Assembly: GCA_017882205.1 (NCBI GenBank)
Contig: JADGPY010000012.1
Location: forward strand, 1 to 23,279
Source: Chitinophagaceae bacterium
Lineage (GTDB): Bacteria > Bacteroidota > Bacteroidia > Chitinophagales > Chitinophagaceae
Reading direction: 5' to 3'
DNA length: 23,279 bases
Below the pieces are notes generated by a model that had not been told where the DNA came from, ran no database searches, and saw only the letters and a list, made by a program, of their open reading frames with translations. Position 1 is the first letter of the stretch, and the number at the start of each line of letters is the position of its first letter. This document shows positions 6,913-14,507 of this stretch, piece after piece. The translations under genes and the position numbers were made by a program.

Positions 6913-8030
6913 GAGCCCTGAAATTTTTATTACAGAAAGAGCTGCGGCAAATATCCCGGGACCCCTCTATCATTAGGATATTATTCATCATGCCGATGGT
7001 ACAACTACTCATACTACCTCTTGCTGCAGACTATGAAATTAAAAATATCAATCTCGGTGTAGTGGATCATGACCACACAGAATATTCACGCAAACTGGTT
7101 AATAAAATTATTTCATCCGGTTATTTCAGGCTGAAAGATTACAGCGCAACATTCCCTCAGGGATTGCATGCTATTGAACAGGATAAAACAGACCTGATTC
7201 TGGAAATACCATCTCAATTTGAAAGAAATCTTGTAAAAGAAAATGAAGCTACTTTATTTGTAGCAGTGAATGCCATCAATGGTGTGAAGGCCGGTTTGGG
7301 TGGAGCATACATTCAAGGTATTATACAGAATTATAACCAGGATATACGCTTACAATGGATACAATACCCACGTTTCGACCCTCAGCCAACCATCCAGGTT
7401 ACTTCTTCCGATTGGTATAATCCCAATATGAATTATCGCGTATTCATGGTGCCGGGAATACTGGTGATGCTTGTTACGATGATTGGCTCTTCATTTGCCG
7501 CGAATAATATTGTTCGCGAAAAAGAAATGGGAACGATCGAACAGATCAATGTGAGCCCGATCAAAAAGATACAATTCATATTAGGCAAACTTATTCCTTT
7601 CTGGATGCTTGCTATTACTGTGCTTACAATGGGTTTGCTTATTGCGAGATTAGTGTATGGCATTGTGCCACTCGGGCATTATATTACCATTTATATTTTT
7701 GCATCTATCTACCTGCTCGCTATATTAGGGTTAGGTTTACTGTTATCTACTTACGCGCAAACGCAACAGCAATCCATGCTGGTATCGTTTTTCATTACCA
7801 TGATATTTAATTTGCTCAGTGGATTATATACGCCCATTGAAAGTATGCCTGGCTGGGCGCAAATAATCACAAAGTTCAACCCCGTATCTTATTTTATTGA
7901 AGTGATGCGCATGGTAGTATTAAAAGGCAGCGGGCTTGCAGATATAAGATACCATATTTTCGCTTTGCTCGGATTTGCAATCTTCTTTAATAGTTGGGCA
8001 ATTTTAAATTACAGGAAAAGATCCGGATAG
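6909..8030 (+). CDS. ABC-2 type permease (YbhR-like)
   Basis: This 373-residue permease is a paralogue of the preceding one. It has an N-terminal helix after LLQKELRQISRDPSIIRILF, a large extracytoplasmic domain starting INLGVVDHDHTEYSRKLVN, the motif REKEMGTIEQINVSPIKKIQFILGKLIPF, and a late loop GLYTPIESMPGWAQ before the last helix. The start ATG overlaps the preceding stop by four bases, so it is translationally coupled. It should pair with the first permease as the membrane channel driven by the two ATPases. It is the last gene of the operon. The next gene is convergent, ending 26 bases further on, and no clear terminator hairpin is visible in that short gap. Confidence 0.92.
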   Translation: MRALKFLLQKELRQISRDPSIIRILFIMPMVQLLILPLAADYEIKNINLGVVDHDHTEYSRKLVNKIISSGYFRLKDYSATFPQGLHAIEQDKTDLILEIPSQFERNLVKENEATLFVAVNAINGVKAGLGGAYIQGIIQNYNQDIRLQWIQYPRFDPQPTIQVTSSDWYNPNMNYRVFMVPGILVMLVTMIGSSFAANNIVREKEMGTIEQINVSPIKKIQFILGKLIPFWMLAITVLTMGLLIARLVYGIVPLGHYITIYIFASIYLLAILGLGLLLSTYAQTQQQSMLVSFFITMIFNLLSGLYTPIESMPGWAQIITKFNPVSYFIEVMRMVVLKGSGLADIRYHIFALLGFAIFFNSWAILNYRKRSG

Positions 8031-8056
8031 CCATTCGTATTGCCACCTACCCACGC

Positions 8057-8884
8057 TTATTCAAAATATACTCTTACAGTTTGGTATAGCAGCCTGTTCT
8101 GAAGGTACTGGTTTTGTGTGGAAGGTTTTTCAGAATAACCTTGCAATCCAAACAAGCCAGCAGCATTGCCTTTATTGATCGCTATCTCGAGATATCCTGC
8201 GGAATTAAATAAGGCAAGTTTCTCACTTTCATTAACATCAGCATAGGTTTCGCTTATCTTATCAATGATCTCATCACGTTTGAAAACGATCTTAAAACTT
8301 CGGCCCCGACGCTGTTCTTCAAATTCATCTTTAGTAATATTGATTATTACATTCTCAAAGTTGTCGATAAAAATGATCTGGCCTTCTATCCAGTTGTTGC
8401 CAAGCAGTGGACGCAAGTGATTTTTTACTTCTATTGAGATAGAGCTATCTCCCACTTCAGACAATGGAACTCCTGCTAATATTTGTAAGAATGCTTTTGC
8501 GAATACTGATGCGCAGTATAAGGTATTTTTCTGTTCAGATTTGCTTAGTGGCAATGCTACGATCTCCTGGGGCACTTCTTCAAGGATCATAGTGATCAAA
8601 CCGTTGTCTGCGCAACCGATATACTGGTTGTTGTGCATGGTCAATAGCAGGTGCTCGGGGCGCTTTTCGAATAGATTCACCAATACCAGGTGAAATGTTT
8701 TAGATGGAAAGTTTTTGATCGCATTGCGGCAAACATAGGCAGCCTGTGGATAATTGAAAGGTGAGAGATCATGAGAAATATCTATGATATTGAAATCCGG
8801 GTTAGTTTGTAATAACTGCCCTTTAATTCCTCCCACAAGGAAATCCTGGCTTCCGATATCAGATGTAAGTGTAATTATTGGCAT
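8057..8884 (-). CDS. SAM hydroxide adenosyltransferase family (DUF62) protein, catalytic triad apparently altered
   Basis: This 275-residue protein opens with MPIITLTSDIGSQDFLVGGI, continues with INPD-like and IIDISHDLSPF segments and has GCADNGL near residues 90-96. This is the pattern of the DUF62 family, related to fluorinase and chlorinase, which usually cleaves S-adenosylmethionine to adenosine and methionine with hydroxide. The C-terminal half holds the expected second domain (IFIDNFENVIINI). By eye alignment with archaeal PH0463 recalled from memory, the Asp and His of the Asp-Arg-His triad correspond to Asn70 and Tyr123 here; Arg75 may be kept. It may be a divergent subfamily with another substrate or no hydrolase activity. 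It lies 31 bases after the SDR gene on the same strand, likely one operon. Confidence 0.85.
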   Translation of the reverse strand: MPIITLTSDIGSQDFLVGGIKGQLLQTNPDFNIIDISHDLSPFNYPQAAYVCRNAIKNFPSKTFHLVLVNLFEKRPEHLLLTMHNNQYIGCADNGLITMILEEVPQEIVALPLSKSEQKNTLYCASVFAKAFLQILAGVPLSEVGDSSISIEVKNHLRPLLGNNWIEGQIIFIDNFENVIINITKDEFEEQRRGRSFKIVFKRDEIIDKISETYADVNESEKLALFNSAGYLEIAINKGNAAGLFGLQGYSEKPSTQNQYLQNRLLYQTVRVYFE

Positions 8885-8915
8885 ATAATAATTAATAACT
8901 ATAAATTAATAATTA

Positions 8916-9725
8916 TCATTTGACAAGTTGTCCATTTTTAAAAAAGTATTTCTTCACTAATTTATCTGCCCAGCGGGGAAAGAATTTATTCATAAAAACG
9001 GTTCGTTTGCCTGTGAAGGTTAGTACCAATGTACGTTTTCTTTTTTCAATTGCTTTTATTATATGGTAAGCGCAATCCTCAGCGGTCATCATTTTATCTT
9101 CATCCATAGGTGATTCTCCCTGAGGCTTTGCCTCATTATTAAGTGCCACATTACGGATATTGGATGTTGTAAAACCAGGCGATACCCACATCACATTAAC
9201 TCCCTTGTCCATTACTTCTGTACGCAGTGCTTCCAGCCAGCCATTGACAGCAAATTTTGACGCGCTGTAGCCACTTCTGCCTGGTAATCCACGATATCCG
9301 GCTATCGATGAAATACCCACTATTGTTCCTTTACGCTCAATAATAGAGTTCAATGCAAACTTTGTGCAGTATACGGTTCCCCAGAAGTTGACATCCATCA
9401 CTTTTTTTATGGTAGCAAGGTCTGTATCAGAAACAAGTGCCCGCATAGAGATGCCTGCATTATTAATAAGAAAATCTATTCCTCCGAAAGTTTGTAAGGT
9501 AGAATTGATAAAACTCTTGCAATCCTGTTCATTGCTGACATCTGCGGATACAACGTGGATCAGCTGGTTAGAATATTGCACCTGGAGCCTGTAAAGCTTA
9601 TCCTGGCTTCTGCCGCAAGTGGCAATCTTCGCCCCTCTGTTAATAAGGGCGTCTATCAGCGCTTTTCCAATACCATCAGTTCCACCGGTAATGGCAATTA
9701 CTTTATCTTTAAAAATATCAGACAT
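8916..9725 (-). CDS. SDR family NAD(P)-dependent oxidoreductase
   Basis: This is a classical short-chain dehydrogenase of 269 residues. It has the cofactor motif TGGTDGIG at about 13-20, the NNAG motif at 89-92, a catalytic serine in GISSIAG near 139, and Tyr153/Lys157 in YSASK. A C-terminal basic tail with hydrophobic residues (FFPRWADKLVKKYFFK) may touch the membrane. An upstream ATG at 9743 would add six residues, but it lies within the likely -7 promoter box at 9741-9748. The downstream start MSDIFKDK also fits the family better. Arg in ATCGRS after beta-2 hints at NADPH preference (inference). The substrate cannot be deduced. It appears to head a two-gene operon with the DUF62 protein and is divergent from tRNA-Lys. 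Confidence 0.92.
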   Translation of the reverse strand: MSDIFKDKVIAITGGTDGIGKALIDALINRGAKIATCGRSQDKLYRLQVQYSNQLIHVVSADVSNEQDCKSFINSTLQTFGGIDFLINNAGISMRALVSDTDLATIKKVMDVNFWGTVYCTKFALNSIIERKGTIVGISSIAGYRGLPGRSGYSASKFAVNGWLEALRTEVMDKGVNVMWVSPGFTTSNIRNVALNNEAKPQGESPMDEDKMMTAEDCAYHIIKAIEKRKRTLVLTFTGKRTVFMNKFFPRWADKLVKKYFFKNGQLVK

Positions 9726-9740
9726 ACTGAAAATTATGAA

Positions 9741-9771
9741 CAAAAATAGGTACAGAACATGGTGCTAAAAA
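9741..9771 (-). promoter_or_regulatory. Promoter of the SDR gene
   Basis: Reading the minus strand, TATTTTTG (complement of 9741-9748) is a perfect Bacteroidota -7 box, TAnnTTTG. A T-run about 18-19 bases upstream (complement of 9767-9771) is a weak -33 element. Transcription would begin near 9734, leaving a leader of roughly ten bases before the ATG at 9725. The box overlaps the alternative ATG at 9743, which argues against that start. Confidence 0.55.
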
Positions 9772-9820
9772 TTAAACTTATACCATGAGGTGGGAAAGCT
9801 ATAAAATAAATTCTAAAAAA

Positions 9821-9851
9821 TTTGATGCAAGGGCATTTTACCTTATTTTTG
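9821..9851 (+). promoter_or_regulatory. Promoter of tRNA-Lys
   Basis: TTTG at 9821-9824, a 19-base spacer and TATTTTTG at 9844-9851 match the Bacteroidota promoter consensus TTTG-N19-TAnnTTTG at every fixed position. Transcription would begin near 9858, about 17 bases before the tRNA. The CCCTTTAAAAAAGGG sequence right after it (9857-9871) is a small palindrome that would sit at the 5' end of the precursor. Confidence 0.8.
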
Positions 9852-9874
9852 CACTCCCTTTAAAAAAGGGGTAT

Positions 9875-9947
9875 GATTCGGTAGCTCAGTTGGTAGAGCA
9901 ATACACTTTTAATGTATGGGTCCTGGGTTCGAGTCCCAGCCGGATCA
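9875..9947 (+). tRNA. tRNA-Lys (anticodon TTT)
   Basis: This is a complete 73-base cloverleaf. The acceptor stem is GATTCGG (9875-9881) with CCGGATC (9940-9946), containing one T-G pair, and the discriminator is A at 9947. The D arm is GCTC/GAGC (9884-9887, 9896-9899). The anticodon stem is ATACA/TGTAT (9901-9905, 9913-9917) with loop CTTTTAA and anticodon TTT at 9908-9910. The T arm is CTGGG/CCCAG around TTCGAGT. The 3' CCA is not encoded and must be added. It is the only tRNA in the window and has its own promoter. No integrase or duplicated 3' end is seen nearby. Confidence 0.97.
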
Positions 9948-9966
9948 CTTGACGCCCACCTGTTAT

Positions 9967-9991
9967 AAAAGTCACCCTGCTTTGTGCTTTT
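9967..9991. terminator. Possible bidirectional terminator between tRNA-Lys and FG-GAP gene
   Basis: AAAAG-T-CAC (9967-9975) can pair with GTG-CTTTT (9984-9991), leaving one bulged T and an eight-base loop. A- and T-rich flanks lie on either side. It sits between convergent transcripts and overlaps the stop codon of the FG-GAP gene. The stem is weak, so the call is tentative. Confidence 0.35.
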
Positions 9992-12056
9992 AATAAAAGA
10001 TATCGCCAATAATTATCTTCCCCGCATCAACCTTGCCTGGTATATCCCAATCCGGAATTCCAAATACATATTTAGTGGTACTTTGAGAAATGCTTTTACC
10101 CATCATAGCACTTGCCTGCGGGGTGATATCGGTGATCTTCTTTTGAAACTGGAATCCATATATCTGGTAGGGTATTCGCTTATACACATATACCGCACCG
10201 GCATCCAAAGCTCCATCATCACGGTTGCTGCTTCCAACCATTAATATATTTCCCTCCCAATCCATAGCAGAACCAAAATGATCACCGGCAATCCCATCCG
10301 GAGAAGTGAACTTGTATATTTGTTTCCACCATCTTGTACCTACGCCATTGATCGTATCTTTAAACAGGTATACAACTCCCTGGTTTGCATTGGCCCCACT
10401 CTCTTTGTTGTAGGCAGCAATAGCTACTACTCCTGTACCATTTTCAATACTAATGGCATTGCCAAAATAATCCAATGCATTCCCATCATCCGCAAGGGCT
10501 ATCGAATCATATAAGCCCGCCTGCTGCGATGTTCCCTGCCTGAACATATATACAACGCCCTGGCTGGTATTGCCATTCACTGTTCTGAAACTTGCCCCCA
10601 CTGCAAAGAAATTATCCTGTGTCCCGCCCGTCAACAATTTACAACCTGAAGACAGGGCTGATCCAAAGTAACAATTGGCAGCATTAGATTTCATGTTCAA
10701 AATAGTTGTTTCTGCCAACCCCGTAACAAGTGAACTTGTACAAGGGCTAACAAAATCATATAAGAAGCTGACCACGTATGCCCGACCCTGGGCAAAGAAG
10801 CCATTGATAGTTTTTAACGGAGCACCAACCACCAACTGGGTGTTTCCGGGCTGTATCGAAACTGCATACCCATAATTATCATTAGCCGTTCCGTCGCTGG
10901 ATGAAAAATTATTCGTCACGGAAATAAACTGATCCGAAGCATAGTCGAAACGGTATAGATATATACATCCCCTGTTTGAATTTTTATTTGGTGCGCCTAC
11001 CACCAGGTAGATACCCCCATAGGTTCCTTCACCGGGGCAATCCCCGTTGATGGTTGTTGCATCCATGCTAAAACCAAACTTGTCGCCGGCAACACCATCA
11101 GATGCTGTTATTGTCTGAAATAGCTCGAAATTATTCGTCAGGATGCTTCTCCGATATACCTTTACCACACCTTGGTTAATGCTTGAGCCTACTTTATAAT
11201 TCGGAGCACCAACAAAAATATAATCTTCCCATATTTTTACGGCAGAGCCAAAATTATCGCTGGCATTGCTGTTGGGATCATCATTGGGAAAAGTCTGCGG
11301 GGGAAGGTTATTGCTGGCGGTGAGGCTTTTCCACCGGGTACCATCGAAACCTTCAAAATCATTATTGGCCGGGTTAAAGCGGATTGTGCCGGCCATAGGA
11401 CTTGAATTGGCATCACCGATTTTGATTCCACCATTTACATCCAGCTGTTGTTGAGGGGTAGTAGTGCCAATACCTACATTCCCCGCTGCTGCAACGGTAA
11501 GGCGTGGTATATCCATCGTCGCTAAATGAACCTTACCAGTAAAATTACTCCCATAAGTTCCGAAATCTACATCTTCGGGATTACCGGCATACGAACCGAT
11601 ATAGCCTCTGTTGATATTTTTTTCTGCAATCGTGATCCACATATTATCACCTCCATTAAACCTCGCAACATTAGAGTTCACTGTATCAAAAACCTCCAGT
11701 TTTGCACCGGGTGTACTTTTGCCAATACCAACATTGCTGGCATTTGTGTTGTAAATATTTGAGCCATTTTTTGCCCATGGATTGGAAGATACATTTTGCA
11801 GTTCATCCCAGATAGCCCCGTTGTATAACCAAAAGCTGGAAGTGGTGGTATCGTACACCATCAAACCTTTTGCGGGGTTAAGGATCCCCACACGTTGCCC
11901 TGGTCCTAATCTTGGGATAAGCAGCCCTTTATTATTACTGGATATATCCAACATAGCACTGCTGTTTGGCTGCGAATTGGTGGGGCTGATAGAAACTTGT
12001 GCAAATCCATTTAACAAACTAAAAAAAAGCATGCTAAACAGTATAGTATTTTTCAT
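9990..12056 (-). CDS. Secreted FG-GAP (integrin alpha-like) seven-bladed propeller protein
   Basis: The protein has 688 residues. Residues 1-19 form a signal peptide ending GFAQ. Residues 43-86 carry the phrase KGLLIPRLGPGQ and ...YDTTTSSFWLYNGAIWDEL, and two VGIGxxTPxxxLxV motifs lie at 109-122 and 194-207; a partial echo (GTIRFNPANNDFEGFDGTRW) lies at 223-242. These segments are common in Bacteroidota surface proteins and resemble tail-fibre-like modules. Residues 255-688 contain seven FG-GAP repeats, with cores near 268, 325, 393, 462, 529, 592 and 650 (DNFGSA, DKFGFS, DNYGYA, CYFGSA, DYFGNA, DHFGSA, AMMGKS). Each is followed by a VGAP-like strand and a GxVYxF-like strand. Seven is the number needed for a closed propeller. 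No type IX C-terminal sorting domain is obvious. The function is probably cell-surface binding, but the ligand is unknown. No phage genes are nearby. Confidence 0.88.
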   Translation of the reverse strand: MKNTILFSMLFFSLLNGFAQVSISPTNSQPNSSAMLDISSNNKGLLIPRLGPGQRVGILNPAKGLMVYDTTTSSFWLYNGAIWDELQNVSSNPWAKNGSNIYNTNASNVGIGKSTPGAKLEVFDTVNSNVARFNGGDNMWITIAEKNINRGYIGSYAGNPEDVDFGTYGSNFTGKVHLATMDIPRLTVAAAGNVGIGTTTPQQQLDVNGGIKIGDANSSPMAGTIRFNPANNDFEGFDGTRWKSLTASNNLPPQTFPNDDPNSNASDNFGSAVKIWEDYIFVGAPNYKVGSSINQGVVKVYRRSILTNNFELFQTITASDGVAGDKFGFSMDATTINGDCPGEGTYGGIYLVVGAPNKNSNRGCIYLYRFDYASDQFISVTNNFSSSDGTANDNYGYAVSIQPGNTQLVVGAPLKTINGFFAQGRAYVVSFLYDFVSPCTSSLVTGLAETTILNMKSNAANCYFGSALSSGCKLLTGGTQDNFFAVGASFRTVNGNTSQGVVYMFRQGTSQQAGLYDSIALADDGNALDYFGNAISIENGTGVVAIAAYNKESGANANQGVVYLFKDTINGVGTRWWKQIYKFTSPDGIAGDHFGSAMDWEGNILMVGSSNRDDGALDAGAVYVYKRIPYQIYGFQFQKKITDITPQASAMMGKSISQSTTKYVFGIPDWDIPGKVDAGKIIIGDIFY

Positions 12057-12194
12057 CCCTAAAGTTAGAAATAATTCTTAAGGATTTTCAGCAAAAATGC
12101 ATCTGCTTGTAACTCTGGAAATTATTCACCCGCGGCTTGTAATATTTTATAAATATAATCCCGACATTTAATTCCTTAAATAAAACAAATCATT

Positions 12195-12579
12195 ATGGAA
12201 AATAAACAAATGCCTCCAAATATTAAAATCTGGCACCTCGGATTGGGATTTGCAAACACCAATGTTATCTACACACTCATAAAATCAGGTGTGATTGAGC
12301 AGTTAAGAGGTACAACAAAAACATTAGAGCAACTATCCTCTGAATGTAAACTTAACTCCAACATACTTTTCAGAATTTTACGATTTGCGATAGCTATTGA
12401 TTTGATTGCATTAAACAATAATGGTTGGGCTTTTTTATGACCTTCATATGCAAGTATTACTTGCTGGTAAAGAAAGAACAGAAGATGAATTCAGAATACT
12501 ATTGCAGAAGGCAGGACTAAAATTGAACCGTATCATCCTGACAAAATCTCCAATGAAAATAATAGAAGCAACATTATAA
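12195..12579 (+). pseudogene. O-methyltransferase pseudogene with the catalytic core deleted
   Basis: The first 81 codons (12195-12440) encode the N-terminal winged-helix dimerisation domain of a class I O-methyltransferase (acetylserotonin/hydroxyneurosporene type), e.g. TKTLEQLSSECKLNSNILFR. The reading frame then meets TGA. Immediately after it, in the +1 frame, 12439-12579 encodes 46 residues that match the end of the same family: DLHMQVLLAGKERTEDEF, then LLQKAGLKL and a final SPMKIIEATL before TAA. Full-length members have about 330-350 residues, so roughly 210 residues carrying the SAM-binding fold have been lost and the two ends joined out of frame near 12428-12440. No functional product is expected. 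The remaining codons look undamaged, which suggests a fairly recent deletion. It is flanked by an unrelated minus-strand gene on each side. Confidence 0.82.
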
Positions 12580-12688
12580 GCTGACAACTTCAATTTGAAA
12601 TAAATATCTTAGTGGAGCTTTAAAGTCATTCTCCCTTTACAAAGTAAAATCCAATTTACAAATCAAGTTTTGAAGCAAATATCCGGGT

Positions 12689-14308
12689 CTAAACTTTCCT
12701 CGGAGCAAGCATCTGCAATACCCATGAAATCCCAATTACTAAAAGTGCCCCTATCACATTAAGCCACAAAAATGAGATCACATCAGCTTTGTAAATGATG
12801 ATGATAATGATCTCTGATATAATCGCCGAATAAAAAGTTGCCGTTCCCATGATCCTTTTGAACCAAAAAGCAACAAGGAAAATTCCCAGTATTACTCCAT
12901 AAAATAATGACCCAAGTATATTCACCGTTTCAATTAAACTATTCCCAAGATTACTTGCAGACTCTGCTACAACTATGCAGAAGATTCCCCAACAAAGCGT
13001 ATATAATTTCGAGATCCTGTAATCCATTCTTGGAGTAAGCTCCTTATTTATGAATTTTTTATGTATATCAACCACAGTACAAGATGCCAATGCATTCAAG
13101 GCTGCTGCTATGCTACCCCACGCTGCTAAAAATATCACAGCTATCAGAAGTCCAATTAATCCCTCGGGAAGATGATCTATCACAAAACGAAGGAAAATAT
13201 AGTTTGCATCATTTACATCCTGATCGGGTAATGCTTTTTTCAGGATCCTTCTGTATTCTCCTTTAAGTAAATCCGCGCCATGGTTATCCTGCGCTGCAAG
13301 ATGTTGATACAGACTTTCAACCCGAACCAATGAATCTTTAAAAGTTGTTTCTTTTGCAAGGACTACCTGGGTGTCATTGAAATAAATCGGCGACTTATTG
13401 TATTGATAAAAGGAAAACACGAGTACCCCTATCAGTAAGATGAGGAATTGCATGGGCACTTTTACCAACCCATTCATGAGCAGGCCAATCTTACTCTCGT
13501 GGTTGTCCTTTGCCGTCAGATACCTTCCTACCTGGCTTTGATCGGTGCCAAAATATGATAATGCAAGGAAAAATCCCCCAATCACCCCACTCCATATATT
13601 GTATTTATCCTTCCAGTCAAACCCTTTAATAGTAGTTCCGGAAGTAATAATATTCATCTTTCCTGCCCTTCCTCCCATCTGTAAGGCATCTACGAGCCCA
13701 ACGTTTGAAGGCATCAGGTGAACAACCATATATCCGGCAATCACCATTCCTGTAATAATAATAATAAGCTGTAACTTCTGTGTATAAGCTACCGCCCTTG
13801 CACCACCGGTTACTGTATAAATTATCAGTAAGCCCCCCATTATGATATTTGTCCAGAAAATATTCCATCCAAGCAAAGAACTTAAGATTAGGGAAGGCGC
13901 ATAAATGCTGATCCCTGTTGAAAGTCCACGCGAGAGTTGAAAAAGGAATGAAGTGAAGGTCCTTGTTTTTACATCAAACCGGTTCTCCAAAAATTCATAT
14001 GCAGTATACACTTTTAGACGCTTGAAAACCGGCACAAAAAATATACAGATAACGATCATTGCAAGGGGCAATCCAAAGTAGTATTGTACAAACCTCATCC
14101 CATCTGTATAGGCCTGCCCTGGCGCACTTAAAAATGTAATTGCACTTGCCTGGGTACCCATGATGCTTAGCAACACCAGGTACCACGGCATACTTCTGTT
14201 ACTTAAAAAATATCCATCCAGGTTTTTGGTTGTCCGGCCCTTGTAAACGCCATATAGAATAATTACGCAGAGCGTGACGATCAATATGACCCAATCCGGG
14301 CTGCTCAT
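12689..14308 (-). CDS. Sodium:solute symporter (SSS/SLC5 family)
   Basis: This 539-residue inner-membrane protein has about 13 hydrophobic helices. It shows SSS hallmarks: a first helix after MSSPDWVILIVTL, FLSNRSMPWYLVLLSIMGTQASAITFLSAPG at about 35-65, GGARAVAYTQKLQLIIII near 168-186, and the conserved YFGTDQSQVGRYLTAK near 248-263. The family couples sodium influx to uptake of sugars, amino sugars, sialic acid, amino acids or vitamins. A large hydrophilic insert (about 310-370) lies between helices. The substrate is not deducible from sequence alone. It follows the PIG-L deacetylase and a 36-residue membrane peptide on the same strand with short gaps (51 bases to the peptide), so import of a deacetylated sugar derivative is a plausible inference. 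Confidence 0.93.
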   Translation of the reverse strand: MSSPDWVILIVTLCVIILYGVYKGRTTKNLDGYFLSNRSMPWYLVLLSIMGTQASAITFLSAPGQAYTDGMRFVQYYFGLPLAMIVICIFFVPVFKRLKVYTAYEFLENRFDVKTRTFTSFLFQLSRGLSTGISIYAPSLILSSLLGWNIFWTNIIMGGLLIIYTVTGGARAVAYTQKLQLIIIITGMVIAGYMVVHLMPSNVGLVDALQMGGRAGKMNIITSGTTIKGFDWKDKYNIWSGVIGGFFLALSYFGTDQSQVGRYLTAKDNHESKIGLLMNGLVKVPMQFLILLIGVLVFSFYQYNKSPIYFNDTQVVLAKETTFKDSLVRVESLYQHLAAQDNHGADLLKGEYRRILKKALPDQDVNDANYIFLRFVIDHLPEGLIGLLIAVIFLAAWGSIAAALNALASCTVVDIHKKFINKELTPRMDYRISKLYTLCWGIFCIVVAESASNLGNSLIETVNILGSLFYGVILGIFLVAFWFKRIMGTATFYSAIISEIIIIIIYKADVISFLWLNVIGALLVIGISWVLQMLAPRKV

Positions 14309-14359
14309 AATGCCAGGTTATTCGATATGTAATAGAAGCGATTTACCAACATCGGGTAT

Positions 14360-14470
14360 TTATTTCGACTTGAAATAGAGCGTAATAAGATTATAGAATA
14401 TAATCTGGCCAATAAGAAAGATAACAATGGCTATGTACCAATTACGCCAATATTTTTTTTCTTCTTGCAT
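14360..14470 (-). CDS. 36-residue single-pass membrane micropeptide upstream of the symporter
   Basis: A short ORF from ATG at 14470 to TAA at 14360-14362 encodes 36 residues. It begins MQEEKKYWRNWY, continues with the hydrophobic core IAIVIFLIGQIIFYNLI and ends TLYFKSK. The charged, aromatic N-terminus and basic C-terminus fit one transmembrane helix with amphipathic ends. It lies 37 bases after the deacetylase stop and 51 bases before the symporter start, all on one strand. Small membrane partners encoded just before SSS symporters are known (for example YhdT before PanF), so a role as accessory subunit is reasonable but inferred. I do not recognise a named family. Its position in the operon and clean protein-like composition support a real gene. 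Confidence 0.65.
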   Translation of the reverse strand: MQEEKKYWRNWYIAIVIFLIGQIIFYNLITLYFKSK

Positions 14471-14507
14471 GCGGATTTATTTTGTTCGCATAATATTAAG
14501 TCAACAT

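Noticed and set aside
8885..8915. AT-rich near-palindrome between SDR and DUF62 genes
   Set aside because: The 31 bases are almost only A and T, the pairing is imperfect, and the composition alone explains it.
9726..9743. Longer SDR start at 9743 (MFIIFSM)
   Set aside because: The ATG lies inside a perfect -7 promoter box and the extra residues do not belong to the SDR fold.
9875..9990. tRNA-Lys as an integration site for a mobile element
   Set aside because: No integrase, no duplicated tRNA 3' end and no composition change were seen on either side.
9990..12056. FG-GAP protein as a prophage tail fibre
   Set aside because: No other phage genes are in the window, it has a signal peptide, and such motifs are common in Bacteroidota surface proteins.
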